The notes under the pieces were generated by a model, which was given only the letters and a program-made list of their open reading frames with translations, was not told the DNA's origin and did not search any database. A program made the translations under genes and the position numbers. This document shows positions 7,608 to 14,791 of a stretch of DNA of 37,248 nucleotides, piece by piece. The stretch comes from a virus. Position 1 is the stretch's first letter. The number at the start of each line of letters is the position of its first letter. The DNA lies in IMG/VR virus record IMGVR_UViG_3300033388_001405, positions 1 through 37,248 of that record. One strand, written 5' to 3'.

Positions 7608-8087
7608 TTAAGCCGTTACTGCATTGAGAACTTCCGCGTCGTAGCTTGGTTTCTCCATAGAAATAACAACGCCCGCCAATACAGGATCGTTTGCCACTTC
7701 TACGCATTTCATACGCACATTCGGATAGTTCAAGAACTGATTCTCTGCCTTTGCCCGAACCGTATAGACCTGATGACTGCCCGCCGTGGTAGTAAACCCA
7801 GTAGAGGCTACTGCCGTCCACTTAGTGTTTGTCTCGCCAGCAGAAGTCCGTTTGTACTCAAACTCAACAGCCTCGGAATTCGTGGGCGTGAAGTCGTCCG
7901 TCGATTCAATGGTAATAAGCGTAGTACCAGTAGTACCCACACCGATAGAAAGCTGGAAGTGTGCCTCTTCGTACAAACCCATGCTTACAATGTCGGTGTA
8001 GATGGTTCCGGCAAGAGCGTCAGCTACCGGCGATGCCAATAGCGTAGTGCTTGCCCCTGTTCCTGTTACAAAATGTTTCTGACTCAT
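7608..8087 (-). CDS. Capsid-proximal beta-rich protein
   Basis: 159 residues directly downstream of the major capsid gene (27-nt gap). Strands and turns dominate ('YEEAHFQLSIGVGTTGTTLI', 'VEFEYKRTSAGETNTKWTAV', 'SHQVYTVRAKAENQFLNYPN'). Many phages place a decoration or head-stabilising protein here, so a decoration role is plausible. No active-site pattern is visible and no exact family is recognised. Confidence 0.55.
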   Translation of the reverse strand: MSQKHFVTGTGASTTLLASPVADALAGTIYTDIVSMGLYEEAHFQLSIGVGTTGTTLITIESTDDFTPTNSEAVEFEYKRTSAGETNTKWTAVASTGFTTTAGSHQVYTVRAKAENQFLNYPNVRMKCVEVANDPVLAGVVISMEKPSYDAEVLNAVTA

Positions 8088-8114
8088 ATTATAGTCCTTA
8101 AAAGGAGTTGTTGG

Positions 8115-9461
8115 TTATCTTGCAGCCAATGTTACGAAGCTTGACAGGGTTTTATCGCTGTGCTTCGGTCTCAACGAGGTCTTTTCCCAAGGCTTACCGT
8201 CCATACGGACAATGAACCTGAACGCTGTCTGATCTGATACGAATTTCAAGTGGATACTTGATGCTGCACGAATCTGACCGCCATTCTTTTCGCCGACAAG
8301 GTACTGTCCCCAGTCTGCAAGGGTGATATCGCCTTTATCGCCGAGCGTCTTATTGTGCTCAGAGAAGAAGATCGGACGACCGAGAAGAGTAGTGATAGGT
8401 GCGCCAGTTACGCCGTTAGTACTTGTCTGCATTAGACCAGCCGAAGAACCACCTGTTCCAACTGCTAGTTCTAATGTGGCAATAGTAACAAACGTATCAA
8501 TATTAGCCTGCCATATAGCTGTACTCTGTCCGGTTGGACGTAGACGTGACCACATCTTCAAGATGTTCTTAGTCACGATGGAATCATTAGCTTGGCCTGA
8601 TTCCTTAGCTACCGTAACAAGACTCGGTGCATTCAGAATGCCAAGAGATTGACCCGCTCCATTGCCGTGCAATAAGTCTTCGTCTATCTGGAATCCGATA
8701 GCCTGTCCGAAACCACTATTAAGCATTGGTTCGATTGAAATCGGAGAGTCTTCGAGTAGTTCAGTGGTAGCGAATACCATAGCAGCAATCTTACTGAGTT
8801 CTAAGTTAACCTTGCCGAGTTTCATCTTACTTGAGGTAATGTCCCCGCCTTCGTCAGGACGGTACACTATAATGCCACCAAAGACGTGATTTTCGTGACT
8901 CTCGTCTTCAATGACTGGTATGCCTACTGCGTTTGTCATCATTGGAATCTTCATTGTGCGAGGATAAGCGATGGATGTTTCGAGCAGGTTAGACATTAAA
9001 GTATTGCGGGACATTGTCGGAACAAGGAACCCACCTTCGGAGTCGATGCCTTCGTTTTGACCGGAAGGAGCTTTTGATACCTGGTTGATCCAGTTACTCA
9101 TCTTTTCGGTGAATGTACCACTGGCGGACTTACGGCATTCAATAGCAAACTCTCCCATACAAGAGAATCCACCTGTTTTCAGGAAGTCATCTTCAGTTTT
9201 TTGCTTGAGTTCCAGGTCTGAATTCAGCTTGAGAATGTCATTGACAATCCCCTTCTTGAAATCTGCATCCGGTTCCCATTGGCTGGTGTGTGTTTCGGTG
9301 TCGAGCTTGACAACATCGCAAGCTCGGGGTTCGTAAATCTCAGCGATTGACTTTTCGATGAGCGACTTTGCATCATCCGCTAACATACTGAGGATTTTAC
9401 CTTCTCGATAGGTAATCCCGTCGTTCTTCCACTCTTTTAAGAGTCTTATTTCTTTCTTCAT
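8115..9461 (-). CDS. Major capsid protein, HK97 fold
   Basis: 448 residues. Residues 1-130 are charged and helical, like the N-terminal delta domain that HK97-type phages use as a built-in scaffold and remove with the prohead protease encoded two genes upstream. From about 140 the mature fold begins: 'DSEGGFLVPTMSRNTL' is the typical start of the N-arm and E-loop part, followed by 'ELSKIAAMVFATTELLEDS', 'GFGQAIGFQIDEDLLHGNGAGQSLGIL' (read in two stretches, the P-domain helix and the 'L.GnG.g.p.Gil' motif), and 'WQANIDTFVTI'. The C-terminus ('ADWGQYLVG', 'FRFIVRMDGKP') is the A-domain/P-domain region. Order protease, capsid is canonical; an HNH gene is wedged between. Confidence 0.95.
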   Translation of the reverse strand: MKKEIRLLKEWKNDGITYREGKILSMLADDAKSLIEKSIAEIYEPRACDVVKLDTETHTSQWEPDADFKKGIVNDILKLNSDLELKQKTEDDFLKTGGFSCMGEFAIECRKSASGTFTEKMSNWINQVSKAPSGQNEGIDSEGGFLVPTMSRNTLMSNLLETSIAYPRTMKIPMMTNAVGIPVIEDESHENHVFGGIIVYRPDEGGDITSSKMKLGKVNLELSKIAAMVFATTELLEDSPISIEPMLNSGFGQAIGFQIDEDLLHGNGAGQSLGILNAPSLVTVAKESGQANDSIVTKNILKMWSRLRPTGQSTAIWQANIDTFVTIATLELAVGTGGSSAGLMQTSTNGVTGAPITTLLGRPIFFSEHNKTLGDKGDITLADWGQYLVGEKNGGQIRAASSIHLKFVSDQTAFRFIVRMDGKPWEKTSLRPKHSDKTLSSFVTLAAR

Positions 9462-9601
9462 AATAGGGTTTCCTTAAAATACTGTTTATTAGTTACATCC
9501 CTAACAAACCTATATCCTAATGAACCCTATCTAATGTACTTCTGTGGTACATCTCCGATGGGTATCTTTAATCATCTCCGGAGCGGCGTCTTTAATTGTC
9601 T
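9462..9601 (-). promoter_or_regulatory. Capsid-gene leader with small hairpin
   Basis: 140 nt without a gene, between the HNH gene and the capsid gene. It contains a perfect 6-bp hairpin (ATGTAC at 9534-9539 and GTACAT at 9547-9552, 7-nt loop) and, on the coding strand, a repeated GGAGATG word about 25 nt apart and repeated TAGG words. The capsid gene has its own AAGGAAA site. No convincing -35/-10 pair is visible. It could be an mRNA processing or translation-enhancing leader, or simply the scar of HNH gene insertion. Confidence 0.3.
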
Positions 9602-10045
9602 CTAGGCATTATTCTTGCTTTTTTCTTTATTCTCCCTTTTCCATCTTTTCTTTACTATCTTCATAACTTCTTCTCTTGGTAATATATCAGTGTTATGGAA
9701 CTTATTGTCTATTTTAACACACATTAAGAGAAAATCTTTAAGCGATGTATCGCGTTTAGCGTAATTACATATCGAGCAGACTAACTCAAAGTTCTCTATT
9801 TCGTCCTCGCCGCCCTTTGCTCTCGGTACTATATGGTCGACATGCGTCCTTTGTCCTTCAAGGATAATTTCGTCTCCACACAAAGCACATTCGCAATCCT
9901 GAGTGAGGTATATTTTAATTATATCAGCAGCAGTCACACCTTTGTATGGAGCGGCTTTCTTCTTAAAGAAAACAAGCTCCTCTGGATTGCTCGCTATCCT
10001 TGTAGCTACGGCTAGATATTTAATTTTTAAATCTTCATTTTCCAT
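9602..10045 (-). CDS. HNH homing-type endonuclease
   Basis: 147 residues. Residues 53-94 carry an HNH nuclease with structural zinc: C53 and C56 ('CALCGD'), 'HVDHIVP' at 68-74 with catalytic H71, the GG turn at 78-79, N85, and C90/C93 in 'CSICNYAKRD'. Flanks are helical and Lys-rich, likely DNA-binding. The gene sits alone between the prohead protease and the capsid genes, a place where free-standing homing endonucleases often insert, and it is visibly more AT-rich than its neighbours. It probably nicks or cuts DNA of related phages that lack it; target unknown. Confidence 0.88.
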   Translation of the reverse strand: MENEDLKIKYLAVATRIASNPEELVFFKKKAAPYKGVTAADIIKIYLTQDCECALCGDEIILEGQRTHVDHIVPRAKGGEDEIENFELVCSICNYAKRDTSLKDFLLMCVKIDNKFHNTDILPREEVMKIVKKRWKRENKEKSKNNA

Positions 10046-10062
10046 ATTTATATTATACCAGA

Positions 10063-10740
10063 TTATCCTACAATGTCAACCTCAATCACGGGTTCACACG
10101 GTATTTCAACGCTTATTGACTTTTCTTTCAGATCGGATGCGCACATCATTATTTCGTCTTCTTCAATCTCCTCAACATGCAGGCACTTGATAAGGTCGTC
10201 TGAGATTGTAATGCTCTTGCTCTTGATCGCCTGTGCCAGTGCTTCGGCATTAGCCGGAACCGTGACAGGTGAGAATTCAAGCAGTTCCCATTTAGTAAAC
10301 AGGAATCTAGCGTCGGCAAGGTCGGTATTCGCCTTAATGTCATCCGGTGTCGGCCTGCGTCCCTCAAGGGGTTTGAATCCAACCGAAAAGGCATTGAGGA
10401 ATCCGCCTTTGAACAGTTGCCAGACTTCTTCGGCTCGTTCAGTGGTGGCGAACTTGACCTTTGCGGTAATCCGCTTTACGCCACGCTTCACCCATAAAGC
10501 CTTGCCAACAGGAGGCATATCTGATCGATGTGACCACGGAACAACTGGATTCTTGCGGAAATTCTCAGCGTCCATGCCCTTAGGCACTAATACCTCGTTA
10601 TCCCGGTCAACCGAGCCTGTGGAGATAATCGCAATGACCGATCTTTCCTCCTCGTTGATCTCGCCTGCCTTGCATATCCCAAAGGACTGCTTGGTTTCGC
10701 CGTCAAACTTGTATTCGCATTCGATATGTTCTTCGTCCAT
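10063..10740 (-). CDS. HK97-type prohead maturation protease
   Basis: 225 residues, serine protease of the herpesvirus-like U35 family that cuts the capsid N-terminal domain during head maturation. Visible motifs: 'STGSVDRDNEVLVPKGMD' near residues 40-57, 'NPVVPWSHRSDMPPVGKA' with catalytic H71, 'LNAFSVGF' with the nucleophile S119, and 'LLEFSPVTVPANAEA' near 155-168 (the usual third conserved block). The C-terminal 50 residues are acidic and helical and may be lost by self-cleavage. It stands in canonical order after portal and before capsid. Confidence 0.94.
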   Translation of the reverse strand: MDEEHIECEYKFDGETKQSFGICKAGEINEEERSVIAIISTGSVDRDNEVLVPKGMDAENFRKNPVVPWSHRSDMPPVGKALWVKRGVKRITAKVKFATTERAEEVWQLFKGGFLNAFSVGFKPLEGRRPTPDDIKANTDLADARFLFTKWELLEFSPVTVPANAEALAQAIKSKSITISDDLIKCLHVEEIEEDEIMMCASDLKEKSISVEIPCEPVIEVDIVG

Positions 10741-10744
10741 TGGT

Positions 10745-10927
10745 TTATTCCTTAATTATCGGGATAATCTTTTCTAATACCTCGTTTGACACTAAAACCT
10801 CATATCGCATCTTTGCGATTTCTCCGCACTTGAAGTCAATAGAAATGCTAGATGTATTGTCAGGCACATAAATACCCGCCTCTTTCATTCTTTCCATTGC
10901 ATCAATAGATGTTAACATTTTTTCCAT
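10745..10927 (-). CDS. Hypothetical protein (60 aa)
   Basis: 60 residues between portal-MuF and protease, with an AAGGAAC ribosome site and short gaps (8 and 4 nt) on both sides. N-terminal helix, a middle strand ('SISIDFKCGEIA'), then a C-terminal helix. No family recognised. Tight operon packing argues it is real. Confidence 0.55.
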   Translation of the reverse strand: MEKMLTSIDAMERMKEAGIYVPDNTSSISIDFKCGEIAKMRYEVLVSNEVLEKIIPIIKE

Positions 10928-10935
10928 GAGGTTCC

Positions 10936-12447
10936 TTAATTATCGGATATAATAGGTATTAATTGACAACGACAATTCGGATGTAAAGGAGGGTGAATTA
11001 TTGGTTCATACCCAAACTTCAAAGTGATCGGATCGCCTGACTCAAAGCTGTCGACTGTCAATGTATCGCCCTTTTCAAAGTATTTACCCGATAGAGTAGC
11101 TGTCTTGCCTTTCATCTTCGCACAGTAGGGGCATCTGCGGTCATCCTCGACCGTATCCCACTTTTTACCCGTAACAACGCCGCTTTGCTCCCACGCAAGC
11201 ACAGTGCCCTCGTTATGAGCCCATATAGTCTCTGTCCTGACAACCCTATCGGCCTTAAACCTTGCATCGAACTGATCGCCGACCCGCTTAATCGTCTGGC
11301 TTTTGCTTTCGCCAAGGTTGATCGACTCTGCTATATCGTCCCGCACTTCTTTTTGTACGGTGGTTGCTACTGACTGAATCTGTCCGGCTCGCTCATCCAA
11401 TGAACGGAGGACGGCAGGGCTTGACACATTCACAATAGCATCAGGCTTAACCTTTTCCATCGCGTCGACAAGTCCATTAGTCATAAGACCCCGAACAAAT
11501 GGACGGGCATTGTCGGATATAATAACGCCCCATTTAGTCTCATTAAATACAGAGCTGACAATATCATCAGCAGATGCAGCGAACGCCGCGTCACTTACTT
11601 CGTCCTCAATCGCCTTTGGCTTGCCGTAATTGCGCAAGTTCTTTATAATCTCAGCTTCCATAGACCGGAATACCTGGGTCATGTTGATTTTGAATATATT
11701 TGGCATGAAGTCGGGCTCGGGTAGATCGTTTGTCTGTCCCTCACGTTTTATCACGACCTCGATAGCCTTTTCGGGCGATGTCACTTCTTCAACCTCTATC
11801 GGTTCAGGCTCGACAGGTGCTTCGCCCCAAGGTACTGGGTCGAGACCGTCAATAGCCCTTTCTTCATTGATAGAGCTATATTTAGTAGTAAGGTGGCCTT
11901 GTATCTCTTTAAGCCGTGTTTCCGAGTCTGCCGGAATTGCATCATCGAACAGCAAGAAAAGCCCTTCGCCCCAATTAGGAGTAAATTGCTCATTAAGCTT
12001 CTGTTCGATCATGGTAAGCTTTGGATTGATAGTGAACTGCATCCATAGCTTGATAGACGAACGAAGATTATCCCTTGATATCTCGGTAGGAACTACAAAG
12101 GTGAGAGGCACGCCATAGACGCCGCATGTTTCCTCAAGGGTAGTCTTTCGACCGCCCATGAAGTTCATATCCTTGGGATTGTGGCCGAATTCGTGTATTT
12201 TTGCGCCACCACTGCCAATCATAAGCTTGCCGGTGTTCTTAACTCCGCCCGTCTTGCTACGGAAGTCTGCCTGTATTCGTTTCTTCTCGTCGGGCAACAA
12301 ACTGCTGTCAACCGGTAACTCCATCACCATCGACGGGTTACCGCCATTCTTAAAGCTGGCAATCTCGTACTGATTCATCGCCTCATTGAGATCGATGGAC
12401 TGTTCTCCGGCTCTTGTCGGGCTATCACCCTTGAGCGGGTTTACCAT
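10936..12447 (-). CDS. Portal C-terminal part fused to MuF-like head morphogenesis domain
   Basis: 503 residues in a frame displaced by -1 from the portal N-terminal part. The frame stays open upstream of the first Met and there reads 'NPPREFQPEDIVHFKY' then 'NPLKGDSP', which is the HK97 portal continuation ('..diiHfk...n..G.SP'). Residues 1-215 are the portal stem and clip region. From about 240 to the end is a MuF/SPP1 gp7-type domain: 'VRTETIWAHNEGTVLAWEQSGV', 'DDRRCPYC', 'HPPLHPNCRCQLIP'. The MuF protein is a minor head protein placed with the portal; fusion to the portal is less common than separate genes. See the frameshift finding near 12497-12503. Confidence 0.85.
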   Translation of the reverse strand: MVNPLKGDSPTRAGEQSIDLNEAMNQYEIASFKNGGNPSMVMELPVDSSLLPDEKKRIQADFRSKTGGVKNTGKLMIGSGGAKIHEFGHNPKDMNFMGGRKTTLEETCGVYGVPLTFVVPTEISRDNLRSSIKLWMQFTINPKLTMIEQKLNEQFTPNWGEGLFLLFDDAIPADSETRLKEIQGHLTTKYSSINEERAIDGLDPVPWGEAPVEPEPIEVEEVTSPEKAIEVVIKREGQTNDLPEPDFMPNIFKINMTQVFRSMEAEIIKNLRNYGKPKAIEDEVSDAAFAASADDIVSSVFNETKWGVIISDNARPFVRGLMTNGLVDAMEKVKPDAIVNVSSPAVLRSLDERAGQIQSVATTVQKEVRDDIAESINLGESKSQTIKRVGDQFDARFKADRVVRTETIWAHNEGTVLAWEQSGVVTGKKWDTVEDDRRCPYCAKMKGKTATLSGKYFEKGDTLTVDSFESGDPITLKFGYEPIIHPPLHPNCRCQLIPIISDN

Positions 12448-12467
12448 TGAGGTGTATTTGAAGTGGA

Positions 12468-13001
12468 CTATATCTTCTGGCTGGAATTCTCTTGGTGGGT
12501 TACATATATGTTGATTATATCGGCATCGGGCGATCTTACCATATTACTGTCGACACCACGCTCTAACCACCAATAATCGACCCCGATAGCTTCCAGGTAT
12601 TTAACAGTGAGCTCTTTAAGGTCGTATGCGTTGTCATTGGGGTTTACGTTCCGAAGTAGACCGAGGATTGGATGGTCTGTGACTTCTTCTAGCGTAGCCG
12701 ATCCCACAACCCGCTCTGCAAGCTTAGTACGGAGGAATGCAGTCTTTTCGGGGGCAAGGGCTTTCGATTTGATCTTTTGCGTACTGGGTGAGCCTACGAC
12801 CTTATACAGCCTCAGTGGTACTTGAGCACAAGCGGTTGCGTTACGACCGATACAAGTCCATGACCAACCGCGTATCTTTGCAATCAAAGCCTTGTCCGTA
12901 GAAGCGGAATTAGACCCAATCTGCAACCCGAAGTGCTGCAATACTGAAGCCTGATTGAACGCCTTTAGCACAATACTTCTTAGTTTGCTTTTAAACCACA
13001 T
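12468..13001 (-). CDS. Portal protein N-terminal part (frameshifted gene)
   Basis: Start chosen at the ATG ending at 13001 because AAGGA lies four bases upstream; the longer frame would need a TTG ending at 13028. Residues show the HK97 portal N-half: 'ALIAKIRGWSWTCIGRNATACAQVPLRLY', 'TDHPILGLLRNVNPNDNAYDLKELTVKYLEAIGVDYWWLE' (seen as successive short motifs). After 'DADIINIYV' the frame leaves homology and stops 12 codons later, while the -1 frame carries the rest of the portal. One added base in GTAACCC (12497-12503) would join both parts into a single portal-MuF protein of about 690 residues. The portal forms the dodecameric DNA entry ring. Confidence 0.85.
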   Translation of the reverse strand: MWFKSKLRSIVLKAFNQASVLQHFGLQIGSNSASTDKALIAKIRGWSWTCIGRNATACAQVPLRLYKVVGSPSTQKIKSKALAPEKTAFLRTKLAERVVGSATLEEVTDHPILGLLRNVNPNDNAYDLKELTVKYLEAIGVDYWWLERGVDSNMVRSPDADIINIYVTHQENSSQKI

Positions 13002-13042
13002 ATAGTCCTTGAATGAAGAAGCTTGCAAGTCTCTTTATTTTA

Positions 13043-13071
13043 ACCATACCACAAAGTTAGCTATTTGTCAA
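13043..13071 (-). promoter_or_regulatory. Leftward sigma70 promoter before the portal gene
   Basis: On the minus strand a perfect -35 TTGACA (13066-13071), a 17-nt spacer and a -10 TATGGT (13043-13048), 40 bp upstream of the portal start. It gives the head block its own promoter inside the long leftward operon. The spacer ends in TGTGG, close to the AGGG that precedes the -10 of other promoters in this window. Confidence 0.65.
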
Positions 13072-13105
13072 ACAAAAAAGGTTTATTTTTTACATAATAA
13101 ACAAA

Positions 13106-13219
13106 CTAATGCCAAGGTTTATAGCATAACATATATATCAGCAGTGCTATGCCGCCGCTTATTAACCCGATCCGTGCAAAGTCAAATCCCGTCTGTCCCC
13201 ATATAATTACTTCACTCAT
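13106..13219 (-). CDS. Single-span membrane mini-protein (37 aa)
   Basis: 37 residues with a membrane segment at about 17-33 ('IGLISGGIALLIYMLCY') and short charged ends. Start ATG ends at 13219, 27 bp after the preceding stop; no perfect SD is seen. It lies just upstream of the portal promoter. Phage single-span mini-proteins of this size include holins and exclusion factors, but there is nothing here to choose between them. Confidence 0.4.
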   Translation of the reverse strand: MSEVIIWGQTGFDFARIGLISGGIALLIYMLCYKPWH

Positions 13220-13246
13220 TCTGGCTGCTTTCGATTTACAATATTA

Positions 13247-13453
13247 CTATCTCAGCCCTGTGCTTTCTTTTCTCGGTATCTTACCCTCAATAACAATCCT
13301 CTTAGGCGGCGGCGGTGGTGGATATGGGTGCATTGTCACACCTGCTGGCAATACAACGCAATGCCCAAGGTCTAACTCCTTGAGGCCATCAAGAGAGTTC
13401 GTTACTATTGGCCTGTCTAAGCTCAGCCCCTCTGTGCCTATGTCTTTAATCAT
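13247..13453 (-). CDS. Hypothetical protein with polyproline run (68 aa)
   Basis: 68 residues. Apart from a run of seven Pro at about 44-50 ('HPYPPPPPPK') there is no recognised motif. It overlaps the upstream gene by 8 nt, so coupling is likely. The polyproline stretch would stall ribosomes and need EF-P, which may tune expression of the downstream ORF. Confidence 0.5.
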   Translation of the reverse strand: MIKDIGTEGLSLDRPIVTNSLDGLKELDLGHCVVLPAGVTMHPYPPPPPPKRIVIEGKIPRKESTGLR

Positions 13454-13763
13454 GGCTTATCCCTTCTCTAAGATAACCCTTAACGCATTCAAAGAACACT
13501 TTCGCTGCTTCGGATACGTCTGCATCGCCCGTTACGTCTATTTCGTCTCCGCTCATTTCAAGTGTCAAGGTCTTGCCTGTGCCAGTAGTAAGTGTTATGC
13601 TATTACTCAGACACTCTTTGAAGAACCTTTCGTCATTTTCTATTAAGAGACTGCTTGTGTCGTAATCTATGCTTTCTGCCTTCGGCTCTTTAATCACTGA
13701 CGTATCCGAGGTGTCCGTTAGGACTGCGGACGAATCAGGCGTTTCATGTTCATATCCGTTCAT
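13446..13763 (-). CDS. Hypothetical acidic protein (105 aa)
   Basis: 105 residues. The first 45 are acidic and probably disordered ('DSSAVLTDTSDTSVIKEPK'); the rest is a compact alpha/beta part ('SITLTTGTGKTLTLEMSGDE', then a helix 'EAAKVFFECVKGYL'). It overlaps the upstream Cys-rich gene by 4 nt. No family recognised. Confidence 0.55.
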   Translation of the reverse strand: MNGYEHETPDSSAVLTDTSDTSVIKEPKAESIDYDTSSLLIENDERFFKECLSNSITLTTGTGKTLTLEMSGDEIDVTGDADVSEAAKVFFECVKGYLREGISHD

Positions 13764-13957
13764 TGTTCTGTCTCCTCATTTATTTGAGCTTCTCTCGTAA
13801 CCCCCACCATGCCAGCATTAAGAGGGCAGTCTTCAGGCAGGCTTGATGTGTAACTATCTGTACAGAAATCTTCATCCCGAGCAGAGCATAAGTACCCAGC
13901 ACCTGTAGAATCCCTGCTGAACGGGCAATCACATACAGTTTTGACTTCTATTCTCAT
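13760..13957 (-). CDS. Cys-rich mini-protein, CPL type, paralog 1
   Basis: 65 residues with Cys spacing C9, C11, C24, then 'FCTDSYTSSLPEDCPL'. The same plan ('C..CP', a mid Cys, then 'P.DCPL') is repeated in the next gene upstream, so the two are probably tandem duplicates that have diverged. The pattern suggests a small metal-binding fold. 'LP..CPL' mini-proteins are common in environmental phages and have no assigned function. Confidence 0.6.
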   Translation of the reverse strand: MRIEVKTVCDCPFSRDSTGAGYLCSARDEDFCTDSYTSSLPEDCPLNAGMVGVTREAQINEETEQ

Positions 13958-13968
13958 CTTTCATCCTT

Positions 13969-14181
13969 TCAAATATCAACCTGTATTCTAATCGCAATGT
14001 CACCTTTTCTTAAAGGGCAGTCAGTGGGTATAGTTACCGCCGACCCAACTACATGAGGCTCGTCAATATCTACGTCTACTTTGAAATTCTTAATAACTCC
14101 GTCCAATTCTAATCCGCAATTCATGCCATCGTTATTCAATGGGCATATTTCGCATTTTTCTATAACCACCCTTTGTCCCAT
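13969..14181 (-). CDS. Cys-rich mini-protein, CPL type, paralog 2
   Basis: 70 residues with 'KCEICPLNNDGMNC', a beta stretch, and 'IPTDCPLRKGDI'. It matches paralog 1 in the order of Cys motifs but differs in most other residues. Likely a zinc- or disulfide-stabilised mini-domain. It lies 10 nt downstream of terminase, so it is expressed with packaging genes. Confidence 0.6.
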   Translation of the reverse strand: MGQRVVIEKCEICPLNNDGMNCGLELDGVIKNFKVDVDIDEPHVVGSAVTIPTDCPLRKGDIAIRIQVDI

Positions 14182-14191
14182 AATCTACTCC

Positions 14192-14791
14192 TTAAATATC
14201 ATCCATATCATTCCATATTGCCGGGTCATTATCATCGATGACCATTTCATCCACAAACATGTCAGGCTCGAAATGAGGCTGTTTCTCCTCAAGTTCGATA
14301 AACTCCACGCCTGCCTTCACTCTGCCCTTCAGATAGGTCACTCCGTACCGCACAGCGTCGATTAGATGGTTCAGGTAGTCGACCGGCTTACGGAGTAGCG
14401 TGCCGTCTTTCTTTTGCGCCCACTTATACGAGTTAAGTTCTTTGATAAGATTAGGGCTACCGGCGTCGACGTAGATATTATACTGCTTTACTGTCTGAAT
14501 TCCGTACAAGATTGAATCCTTGCCCTTGACTGCTGGAATCACGGTCAGTCCGTTCTGCCTGAGCTCTACTATCGACTTTGGCTCGGCACTGTCGGCTATT
14601 ACCGGCGTGTACCCTGTCAATGGCAGCAATCTACTGGCTATGCCCGGGTTTGTCAAGCCCTTTTCGTACAGTACTTCCTTGAGATACAGGTCATTACCCT
14701 CGAATGCGATATCAACCGCTGCTGATGGATCGATGCTGAAACCGAAGTCAAGGCCGAATACATTAATATAAGCCCCTTTAGGCTTCCCCAC
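14192..14791 (-). CDS. Terminase large subunit, C-terminal nuclease part (frameshifted)
   Basis: 200 residues counted from a GTG ending at 14791, but no ribosome site precedes that GTG, so it is unlikely to be a separate start. 'FGLDFGFSIDPSAAVDIAF' near the start is the RNase H-like nuclease motif I of PBSX-type (Terminase_3) large subunits, 'VIADSAEPKSI' is the second acidic block, and 'LNHLIDAVRYG' is the C-terminal metal-binding helix. The nuclease cuts the DNA concatemer during packaging. It must be read together with the ATPase part in the other frame, either by -1 slippage or after repair of a missing base. Confidence 0.88.
   Translation of the reverse strand: MGKPKGAYINVFGLDFGFSIDPSAAVDIAFEGNDLYLKEVLYEKGLTNPGIASRLLPLTGYTPVIADSAEPKSIVELRQNGLTVIPAVKGKDSILYGIQTVKQYNIYVDAGSPNLIKELNSYKWAQKKDGTLLRKPVDYLNHLIDAVRYGVTYLKGRVKAGVEFIELEEKQPHFEPDMFVDEMVIDDNDPAIWNDMDDI

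Noticed and set aside
7566-8042. Long open frames on the opposite strand of structural genes, such as this one.
   Set aside because: They lie antisense to genes with clear homology, have atypical composition (Arg/Cys/Ser rich) and lack ribosome sites.
14192-14791. Separate gene starting at the GTG ending at 14791.
   Set aside because: No ribosome site precedes it and the first residues are the middle of a terminase; it is the displaced C-terminal part of the large subunit.
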